Made by a program: the position numbers and the translations under genes
Part shown: in pieces, positions 1-6,945 of the stretch
Position numbering within the stretch: position 1 is the first letter of the stretch
Layout of the letters: each line of letters starts with the position of its first letter
Source: Bacillota bacterium
GTDB taxonomy: Bacteria; Bacillota; Clostridia; Christensenellales; Aristaeellaceae
DNA: 15,827 bases
Reading direction: 5' to 3'
Assembly (NCBI GenBank): GCA_023411395.1
Contig: JAEYOV010000055.1
Span: 1 to 15,827, forward strand
The notes under the pieces: generated by a model
Told to the model about the DNA's origin: nothing
The model's database searches: none
What the model saw: the letters and a program-made list of their open reading frames with translations, nothing else

Positions 1-17
1 GAGAACACACACAAATT

Positions 18-134
18 TTTGGTGGCGATGCGGCTTAGGGAAACACCCGTTCCCATTTCGAACACGCAGGTTAAGACTTAGCCGGCCGATGGTACTTGTC
101 TGGAGACGGACTGGGAGAGTAGGTGGCTGCCAAA
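18..134 (+). rRNA. rrf: 5S ribosomal RNA
   Basis: This is a complete 5S rRNA of about 117 nt. The 5' strand (TTTGGTGGC, 18-26) pairs with the 3' strand (GCTGCCAAA, 126-134) to form helix I. Between them are the conserved 5S blocks AAACACCCGTTCCCATTTCGAA (split here as AAACACCCGTTCCC and ATTTCGAACACG), the GGTTAAGAC segment, CCGATGGTACTTG and GGGAGAGTAGG. The ends were set from helix I pairing and may be off by one or two bases. Positions 1-17 look like the last bases of the 23S-5S spacer; no 23S sequence is visible. It marks the 3' end of an rrn operon transcribed rightwards. Confidence 0.95.
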
Positions 135-150
135 TTACATAGAAAACAAT

Positions 151-175
151 CTCTGCCTTAAGGCGGAGTTTTTTT
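151..175 (+). terminator. intrinsic terminator of the rRNA operon
   Basis: CTCTGCC (151-157) pairs with GGCGGAG (162-168) across a TTAA loop, with one G-U pair, and is followed directly by a run of seven T (169-175). The site lies 17 bases after the 5S gene, where the end of an rrn transcript is expected. Confidence 0.9.
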
Positions 176-176
176 A

Positions 177-236
177 ATTTAGAGAAACAACCCAAATATT
201 TCACTGGTTTAGCCCCTAAATGTTGTTTCTCTAAAT
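177..236. repeat. 15-bp inverted repeat with 30-nt loop
   Basis: The arm 177-191 (ATTTAGAGAAACAAC) is the perfect reverse complement of 222-236 (GTTGTTTCTCTAAAT). There is no U-tract after the stem, so it is not a standard terminator. The core TAGAGAAACAA occurs a third time, inverted, at 367-377 just upstream of the glycosidase gene. It could be an RNA processing stem at the end of the rrn transcript, a paired operator, or a small palindromic repeat element; the sequence does not decide. Confidence 0.7.
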
Positions 237-271
237 GAATTCATATATAGAATAATTAAATTGGAAGTTTC

Positions 272-309
272 AAAATAACCAGCATTCGAATGAGTCCTGG
301 TTATTTTTT
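272..309 (+). terminator. second intrinsic terminator upstream of the glycosidase gene
   Basis: AAAATAACCAG (272-282) pairs perfectly with CTGGTTATTTT (297-307), an 11-bp stem, followed by more T. The 14-nt loop contains the self-complementary CATTCGAATG (283-292). The A-rich left arm means it could also work on the minus strand. It would stop read-through from the rRNA operon into the glycosidase gene. Confidence 0.75.
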
Positions 310-443
310 ATTTTAGAAAATAATTCATCTAAGAAAAGTGTTAAAATATAAGAGGTGAAATCATTATTGTTTCTCTATAATATATAGTTAAATTGCTGTA
401 TAATTTTATTAGATCTTTAGAAATAAGTTTGATGAGGTGAAGA
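310..443 (+). promoter_or_regulatory. promoter and leader region of the glycosidase gene
   Basis: This AT-rich stretch must hold the glycosidase promoter because two terminators precede it. Two perfect TATAAT hexamers occur, at 376-381 and 399-404, but neither has a convincing TTGACA at 16-18 bases upstream, so the start site is uncertain. The 11-mer TTGTTTCTCTA (367-377), identical to 223-233, overlaps the first TATAAT box and could be an operator. The ribosome binding site GAGGTGA lies at 434-440, three bases before the ATG. Confidence 0.4.
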
Positions 444-2468
444 ATGAATATTAGAGAAATACTATCGGAATTAACTTTGCAGGAAAAGATGGACCTGCTG
501 ACGGGTAAAGATATGTGGGCTACTGTAGAAATAGAAAGACTGGGGATACCTAGCATTAGGGTATCAGATGGCCCTCATGGGGTTAGGAAAGAATATTTAG
601 ATGAATATGGAGAAAAGAAAACCCATAAAGCAATATGTTTTCCAACAGCTTCTGCATTAGCTGCTACGTGGAATCCTGAGTTAGTTTATGAAGCAGGAAA
701 AGCCTTGGCAAATGAATGTGCCCATCTTGAAGTAGATGTTCTATTAGGGCCAGGCACAAATATAAAAAGGACCCCGGTATGCGGAAGAAACTTTGAATAT
801 TTTTCAGAAGATCCACTGCTTGCTGGAGAATTAGCAGCGGCTTATATAAAAGGGGTTCAAGAACTCGGTATTTCTACTTGCCTTAAGCATTTTGCAGCGA
901 ATAATCAAGAAGTAGATAGAATGTGCATCAGTAGTGAAGTCAGTGAAAGGGCTTTAAGGGAAATATATTTTAAGCCCTTTGAGATAGCTATAAAAAAAGC
1001 CCATCCGTGGACGATAATGTGTGCCTATAATCGATTAAATGGGGTCTATTGCAGTGAAAATAAGTGGCTGCTAAAGGATATATTAAGAGAAGAATTTGGA
1101 TTTGAGGGAGTCGTTATATCTGACTGGTGGGCAGTTCACGACAGAGCAAAAGCATTAGCCTCTTCTTTAGAACTTCAAATGCCTTATACAGAAAAAAGTT
1201 TGCAGCAGCTAAAAAGTGCCTATGAAAAAGGAGAAATAAGTGAAGAACAAATAGATGAGGCACTAAAGGGACTTCTTGATTTTATTTTCAAAATTCAACA
1301 GATGAAATCTAAGAGGCAGGTAGCTTATAATCTCGAAAATCAGCGTGAACTAGCGAAACAGGCAGCATGTGAAGCTGTTATATTACTCAAAAATGAAGAT
1401 AATGTACTTCCAATACAAAAAGATAAAGTAAAGCGAATAGCTGTTATTGGACAATATGCAGAGTACCCTATTATCCAGGGGGCTGGAAGTGCCTGCGTAA
1501 ATTCTGAACACATAGAAAGTGCTATAGATAAAATAAAGGAATTAGCTGGAGATACTTTAGAGGTTGCCTATAATCATGGTTATTCTATCTGGACATGTAT
1601 GCCAGGTTCAGAGGTGCTAGGAGATGCAGTAATGCTGGCAAATGAAAGTGATAAGGCAGTTATTTTTGTTGGAAATAATGAAAAGATAGAAGCTGAATCC
1701 TTTGATCGATCAACACTAAAGTTAACACCAGATATTGAGAATATGATTCTTAGAATAGCAGAGCAAAACCCAGAGACAATCGTAGTTATTCAAGCAGGTA
1801 GTGTTATTGACATGTCTTCGTGGATTCATAAGGTAAAGGGGGTTGTATTTGCTGGATATGCAGGACAAGCCAGTGGATCCGCCGTAGCAGAAATACTATT
1901 TGGGCATGTGAATCCAAGCGGGAAAACAGCAGAAACGTTCCCAATGTGCCTAGAAGATACGCCAGCTTATCCAAACTATCCAGGGAATGGTTTTGCCACT
2001 AGCTATAAGGAAGATTTAATGGTGGGCTATAGACATTATGATAGCATCAATAAACAAGTCTTATTCCCCTTTGGACATGGCTTATCCTATACAACCTTTG
2101 AGTATAGTGATATGAGGCTTTCTTCAGAAGATATAAAGGCAGGAGAAACGATAAATGTTACTGTGAAGATAAGAAACACAGGGGACAGGGAAGGAAAAGA
2201 AACTGTACAACTTTATGTAAGAGATGTGGTTTCTAGGGTGATACGTCCTTTTAAAGAGTTAAAAGGATTTAGTAAGCTCCATTTAGCACCCAACGAGGAA
2301 AAAGAAGTGCGTTTTGTTCTCGGAAAAGAGGCTTTTTCCTACTATAATACCTGTCTTAAAAAGTGGCATATAGAAAGTGGTGTCTTTGAAATATTAGTGG
2401 GAGCTTCATCAAGAGATATTAGAGAAAGTAAAAAGGTTCGTGTAACCAATCCATCTGATTTCTCTTAG
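444..2468 (+). CDS. glycoside hydrolase family 3 (beta-glucosidase/xylosidase type)
   Basis: This 674-residue retaining glycosidase would release non-reducing-end beta-linked sugars from oligosaccharides. The N-terminal (beta/alpha)8-like domain covers about residues 1-290, with SDGPHG near residue 41, KHF at 148-150 and the SDW motif whose Asp227 is the expected nucleophile. The second alpha/beta domain (about 310-550) carries ESFDR, whose Glu418 fits the acid/base position of this subfamily. FGHGLSYT (543-550) precedes a fibronectin-III-like domain (about 570-660) with the usual NTGDREGKETVQLYV block. There is no PA14 insert. No signal peptide or membrane segment is seen, so it is probably cytoplasmic and acts on imported oligosaccharides. 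The ATG at 444 is supported by GAGGTGA at 434-440. It stands alone, after the rrn terminators and convergent with the TetR gene. The exact sugar (glucose, xylose, arabinose) cannot be read from sequence. Confidence 0.93.
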   Translation: MNIREILSELTLQEKMDLLTGKDMWATVEIERLGIPSIRVSDGPHGVRKEYLDEYGEKKTHKAICFPTASALAATWNPELVYEAGKALANECAHLEVDVLLGPGTNIKRTPVCGRNFEYFSEDPLLAGELAAAYIKGVQELGISTCLKHFAANNQEVDRMCISSEVSERALREIYFKPFEIAIKKAHPWTIMCAYNRLNGVYCSENKWLLKDILREEFGFEGVVISDWWAVHDRAKALASSLELQMPYTEKSLQQLKSAYEKGEISEEQIDEALKGLLDFIFKIQQMKSKRQVAYNLENQRELAKQAACEAVILLKNEDNVLPIQKDKVKRIAVIGQYAEYPIIQGAGSACVNSEHIESAIDKIKELAGDTLEVAYNHGYSIWTCMPGSEVLGDAVMLANESDKAVIFVGNNEKIEAESFDRSTLKLTPDIENMILRIAEQNPETIVVIQAGSVIDMSSWIHKVKGVVFAGYAGQASGSAVAEILFGHVNPSGKTAETFPMCLEDTPAYPNYPGNGFATSYKEDLMVGYRHYDSINKQVLFPFGHGLSYTTFEYSDMRLSSEDIKAGETINVTVKIRNTGDREGKETVQLYVRDVVSRVIRPFKELKGFSKLHLAPNEEKEVRFVLGKEAFSYYNTCLKKWHIESGVFEILVGASSRDIRESKKVRVTNPSDFS

Positions 2469-2556
2469 TGAATAAATGTTAATAAGACGCTATGATAAAT
2501 AAAGAATAGAAGTCTACTACTAATTATTAAGGTATTTTTAAGGTGAAGACAATCTA

Positions 2557-2586
2557 AAAAAAGAAGGGGGCTTCCCCTTCTTTTTT
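2557..2586. terminator. bidirectional terminator between the glycosidase and TetR genes
   Basis: A perfect 13-bp stem pairs AAAAAAGAAGGGG (2557-2569) with CCCCTTCTTTTTT (2574-2586) around a GCTT loop. The A run on the left and the T run on the right make it work on both strands, as suits two convergent genes. The rest of 2469-2595 shows nothing else recognisable. Confidence 0.92.
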
Positions 2587-2595
2587 AGGTGAATA

Positions 2596-3186
2596 TTACG
2601 TGTTTTCAATAGGATTCATTAATAATTCAATATACGAAAGAAGATCTTCTTTTGAAACAGGCATATTATTTTCAAGCCACCATCGCTGTACGGAAATAAT
2701 GCCTCCTACATGATAATGAATGAGTACAGGGAGTGGAACTGGAAAAGTCATGCCTTGCTTTGTAAATTCTTCTAAGCGCTTTATTATCCCTTGTGTAATA
2801 GTATTATGATAGGTAAGCATAAACGTATTGTTTTCATCTTTTTCCATCATTAATAGAGACCCTTTTTGATTGGAAACATGAAAATCAAGGACATATTTAA
2901 GAACATTTAAAAAAATCTGCGTTGGATTATTTGGTTCAGCATCTAATAGAGCTTGATTAATAAATTCTTCCTGAAGTGTTGCTATTGAAAATCTAAGCAA
3001 ATGATATTTGTCCTCGAAATGTTTGTAAAACGTTGAACGATGAACCATCGCTCTATCACAAATATCAGTTACGTAAATCTCATTAAAAGATTTTTCTTTT
3101 AAAAGGATTACAAGTGCGTCACTAAGTAGTTTAATAGTACGGCGTATTCTAAGATCCTTGTTTTTCGACACTTTATTCTCTGACAT
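2596..3186 (-). CDS. TetR/AcrR-family transcriptional regulator
   Basis: This is a 196-residue DNA-binding repressor of the TetR fold. The N-terminal three-helix DNA-binding domain spans about residues 12-60. The helix-turn-helix (about 38-58) reads VTDICDRAMVHRSTFYKHF, with the family's TFYxHF recognition helix. The ligand-binding C-terminal half ends in a VGGIISVQRWW segment followed by a conserved-looking Asn-Met-Pro-Val-Ser stretch, typical of the C-terminal domain common in Firmicute DhaS-like regulators. The frame is open further upstream (TTG at 3261, ATG at 3240, 3213 and 3198). I chose ATG 3184-3186 because GGAGGA sits five bases before it and the resulting N-terminus matches the usual TetR length. 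The gene is divergent from the NRPS and convergent with the glycosidase, so the NRPS promoter or its own promoter are the natural targets; this is inference. The ligand is unknown. Confidence 0.88.
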   Translation of the reverse strand: MSENKVSKNKDLRIRRTIKLLSDALVILLKEKSFNEIYVTDICDRAMVHRSTFYKHFEDKYHLLRFSIATLQEEFINQALLDAEPNNPTQIFLNVLKYVLDFHVSNQKGSLLMMEKDENNTFMLTYHNTITQGIIKRLEEFTKQGMTFPVPLPVLIHYHVGGIISVQRWWLENNMPVSKEDLLSYIELLMNPIENT

Positions 3187-3190
3187 AGCT

Positions 3191-3196
3191 TCCTCC
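3191..3196 (-). promoter_or_regulatory. ribosome binding site that fixes the TetR start
   Basis: Read on the minus strand this is GGAGGA, five bases from GGAGG to ATG 3186. None of the longer in-frame starts (3261, 3240, 3213) has a comparable Shine-Dalgarno sequence. Confidence 0.7.
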
Positions 3197-3674
3197 ATAA
3201 TTTGTTTCGACATTTTATGATCTGGTGTTGTTTCCAGCATATTTTTTCGACAATTATTCAATTATGTAGTTTAAGAGACATACTTTAGATTGTGATGCTT
3301 GATTAATATATACTTTCAATATAAATTATATATATACAAATGTAAACATAATGTGTAATTTTAATAAAAAATATAATTAATATTTTCTGTATAATAATCG
3401 CTATAATAAAATAGATGTAAAAACTAGTCATAAAATGGATTTTTATAGTATATTTTGCTTTATTATTAAATATATTTTTGAATTGCAATATATATTTATA
3501 TTTTAATAATAAATATATATTGAGATATTTAAATATAACCTATTTTTCTAATCCTTTCATTTATATCTTTTTAGATTTTTATTAAATCTTAAGGACTTAC
3601 CTTGGACTTCAAATGCATAGTAGATTTTAAGGCAAGATTTTATTCACTAAAAAAAATAGAGTTTTAATAAGGGT

Positions 3675-3736
3675 GCATCAATAAATAGAACTTCATAACT
3701 ATAAGCATTATTTTAATACTTATAATTTATTGATGC
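3675..3736. repeat. imperfect long hairpin in the NRPS upstream region
   Basis: GCATCAATAAAT (3675-3686) is the perfect reverse complement of ATTTATTGATGC (3725-3736). Inside it a second stem pairs ATAAGCATTA (3701-3710) with TAATACTTAT (3714-3723), with one mismatch. The structure is followed by TATTTT, so it could act as a weak terminator or attenuator, or be an operator or a remnant of a small palindromic element. Confidence 0.6.
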
Positions 3737-3748
3737 TATTTTGTGACC

Positions 3749-3858
3749 ATTTATAATTCATAGATAAATTGTAATGTACTATTCTATACAATCCATATAG
3801 GATAAGTATATATTAACAATGTAAATTTTCTATATAAATAAAGAGATGAATTATAAAT
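3749..3858. repeat. 13-bp inverted repeat bracketing the NRPS leader
   Basis: ATTTATAATTCAT (3749-3761) is the perfect reverse complement of ATGAATTATAAAT (3846-3858). The right arm ends 17 bases before the NRPS ribosome binding site. If transcribed, the arms could pair over an 84-nt loop; otherwise they could be two sites for a dimeric regulator. AT content is high, so chance is not excluded. Confidence 0.5.
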
Positions 3859-3875
3859 TTATAGTAAATATTGGT

Positions 3876-3882
3876 GGAGGGG
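3876..3882 (+). promoter_or_regulatory. NRPS ribosome binding site
   Basis: GGAGGGG lies just before the ATG at 3886-3888, with five bases between GGAGG and the start. It is the only strong Shine-Dalgarno sequence in the region and fixes the NRPS start. Confidence 0.8.
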
Positions 3883-3885
3883 AAT

Positions 3886-6800
3886 ATGAAACAAATAACT
3901 AAATATCAGCAAAATATTTTTGAGATGGATCGTGCTACGCAAAATAGTACGGCTAGTATTTGTTGTGGTGTTATTTTTAATAAGTCAAATGCATTAAAAT
4001 ATTTATCTCAAGTTTTAAATTTGATTTTAGAAAAAAATAATATTCTGAGAGCTAGAATAAAAAATAATCACGGGAAAATTGTACAAGAATATATTCCATA
4101 TGAATGGGTAGATTTCCCTGTGCTTAATTGTGATACTATAGAAGAATATAACGAATGGGTAAAAGGAGAGTCAAAGAAACAAATAGATATATATGGGCAG
4201 TTAATAGAAATTACTCTTTTTACTATGGAGGACAAGCAATCTGGATTTTATTTTAAAATACACCATATTATTTCAGATGGGTGGACAATCAGGAATATAG
4301 TAAAATGGGTTGGAGATAATTATACTAAATATATGAATGGTGAGCCACTTGAAATTAATTGTAGTCAGTATGATGAATTTATAGAAAAAGAAAAAATTTA
4401 TCTTTCCAGTGAAGCTTATAGAACAGATCAAAAGTTCTGGACAGAATTAGTAAACGAAAACCTTGATATACACTATTTTTGTGAACAGGCAACATTAGAT
4501 ACAACTGCACAGAGGTACGAAGCACCTATCAATCAGAAGATAAGTCAAAAAATAAAAGACTTCTGTAAAAAGAATAGCCTCAGCGAACTGTCATTTTTTA
4601 TGGCCGTTATGGGATTATATTTATATAAAATAAAAAATTATAATCAATTTTATTTAGGAACACCGTTGATTAACAGAATAGGACCTAAAGAGAAACAATC
4701 TTTGGGCATGTTTGTTAATACTTTACCTGTTTTAATAGGATGTAACGGATTGAATACAATAAATGAAGTTTTTAAGAATATTAATAAAAACCTGTATGAT
4801 GGATTTAGGCATCATAAATATTGCTATAATGATTTATTAGCTAAATTAAGAGAAGATGGATTTAATGAAGTTTTGTTTGATACAGTTATTAACTATCATA
4901 TTATTGAGATTTTTGACAATAACTATGATGATATTAAAGTAGAGCATTATTTCCAAAGTAACCAAACTTTTTCTTTGAGTATTAATATAGATTATAGATT
5001 AACCCAGGGCTATTTCCATATAGATTATGATTATCAAACAGAGAAGCTAAAAGAAGATGATATAAAAAGCTTGCATGAGTGTATCCTAAATATAATAAAT
5101 GAAGTGACAGAAGACCCTTCCCAAATAGTTGATGACATAGAAATACTATCTGAAGATGAAAAAAATATAATACTCAATGTTTTTAATAATACTTATACTA
5201 TCTATCCTAAAGACAAGACAATCATACACGTATTTGAAGAGCAGGTAGCAAAGAATCCGAATGAGACAGCTGTTATTTTTGAAGATCAGCAGATGAGTTA
5301 CCATGAGCTGAGCTGCAAGGTCAATGAAATTGTGAGTGCCTTATATGAGCATGGTGTTCGACCAGGTCATAAGGTTGCCATGCTTCTTACAAGAGCACTG
5401 AGCAATATAGTTATTCAGCTGAGTGTTCTAAAAATTGGAGCAGTATTTGTGCCCATTGACATCAATAATCCTGAGCAGAGAATAAGCCATATTTTAAAGG
5501 ATAGTGAAGCTAAGTTTTTAGTTACAAACATAAATTCTCGTTATGTAAGTGAAGAAAGAGAATGCAAGATACTTTTATATAAACAATTAGAGAAAAATCA
5601 TAAGTATATGAAATCTTTTGATTACGAAATCTCATCAGAAGATCCTTGTTATATCATTTATACATCAGGCAGTACAGGTTTACCAAAAGGATGTGTACTA
5701 AAGCACAGAGGACTTGTAAATTTCTTCGTTAACAATAATATTTTAGATACATGCAATAAACTAAGTAAAAAAATAAGCTTAGCTATAAACAGTGTTGCTT
5801 TTGATTTTTTTATTGCTGAGACATTACTGATGCTATTAAATGGCTATACCGTTGTCTTGGCAAATGAAAGGGAACAACTGAGTCAAACTGAGCTTAGAAA
5901 ACTTGTGTTAAGGACAAAAGCAAATATTCTTCAGACCACTCCAACAAGATTATCACTTCTTACAGAAGATGAAAGCCAAATTGACTTTATGCAGCAGTTT
6001 GAAATCGTTATATCAGGTGGAGAAGAATTGACGCCAAGCTTTTTCAAACGTCTGCAAAGTATGACAAAGGCTAAAGTATTTAATCCATGCGGACCAAGTG
6101 AAGCAAGTGTCTGGGCTCTTGGAGGAGATATTCATGACTGTCAGCAGGATGAAGAAAATAGAATCCATATTGGAAAGCCTATTGCCAATGTGCAGGTTTA
6201 TATTCTGGATAAAAACCAAAAACTATTGCCAATTGGTATGCCTGGAGAATTATGTATAGCTGGTGATGGCGTAGGGTTAGGTTACTTAAATAACAAGGAC
6301 TTAACCAGAGAAAAATTCATAGATAACCCATTTGGTAGTGGAAAGATGTATAGAACAGGTGACCTTGCAAGATGGCGACCAGATGGAAATATAGAATTTC
6401 TGGGTAGAATAGATGATCAAGTAAAGATAAGAGGACTTCGAATAGAGCTTGGAGAAATTGACACCACCATCAGAAGTCAAAAAGGCATGAAAGATGTAGC
6501 TGTAATTGCACGAACAGGTGCAAATAACGACAAATATCTGTGTGCTTATGTAGTATCTGATGAAAGTGTTGATTTGGAAGTCTTAAAAAATGAGATGAGA
6601 AAAGCTTTGCCAGAGTATATGGTACCGACTCATATGATGCAGATAGACAGTATACCAATGACTAGAAATGGAAAACTGGACAGGAATGCACTGCCACAAA
6701 TTATTCTGACAAGAGATCATACATATGAAGCACCACGTAATGAGACAGAAGAAATATTGTGTGAGATTTTTACAGAAGTTTTGGGAGTGGAAAAGGTAGG

Positions 6801-6945
6801 TATTCAGGATAATTTCTTTGAACTGGGGGGTCATAGTCTGAAAGCAATCAGTATGATCAACCTTATAGAACAGAAAATGAGCGTTAAGTTGTCAGTACGG
6901 GATATATTTGCTCATCCTTCTGCGAAAGGATTAGGAGAGTTAATT
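3886..6945 (+). other. NRPS module 1: C1-A1-T1
   Basis: C1 begins only a few residues into the protein and lacks the usual SxAQxRM opening found in C2-C4; HHIISDGW is intact at 126-133. Nothing precedes it, so it either acylates the first residue (starter type) or accepts a chain from another protein. A1 has YTSGSTGLPKG (589-599), FDFF at the A4 motif (Asp640), NPCGPSE at A5, TGDLARW at A7 and NGKLDR with Lys930. Pocket residues by PheA position: D-F-A-Q-I-G-P-V-W-K. This shares D, Q278, G301, W331 and K with the glycine code but has F236, A239 and P322, so the substrate is left open. The A5 motif has Cys where Tyr is usual. T1 carries LGGHSL, Ser984. Confidence 0.85.

Larger units (their letters stand above)
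3187..3885. other. AT-rich divergent intergenic region between TetR and NRPS genes
   Basis: About 700 bases without a credible gene, and visibly far more AT-rich than the coding DNA, especially 3300-3580. It must contain the promoters of both flanking genes. I see no hexamer pair good enough to call: TTGTAA at 3769-3774 is a weak -35 candidate for the NRPS, and the minus-strand TATAAT at 3325-3330 is a -10 candidate for the TetR gene without a matching -35. Several inverted repeats occur: 3459-3470 with 3502-3513 (12 bp), 3675-3686 with 3725-3736 (12 bp) and 3749-3761 with 3846-3858 (13 bp). In DNA this AT-rich the first could be chance; the second, with a GCATC end, is less likely to be. Confidence 0.6.

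Noticed and set aside
3187..3261. Longer TetR start at TTG 3261 or ATG 3240/3213
   Set aside because: No Shine-Dalgarno sequence and an N-terminal extension unusual for the family; ATG 3186 has GGAGGA at good spacing.
3303..3488. 61-codon minus-strand ORF in the intergenic region
   Set aside because: Composed almost wholly of Ile, Tyr, Lys and Phe codons expected from extreme AT bias; no ribosome binding site and no recognisable domain.
3675..3750. Small insertion sequence or MITE bounded by the GCATCAATAAAT repeat
   Set aside because: No transposase, no clear target-site duplication and only about 60 bases between the outer ends; kept as a plain inverted repeat.
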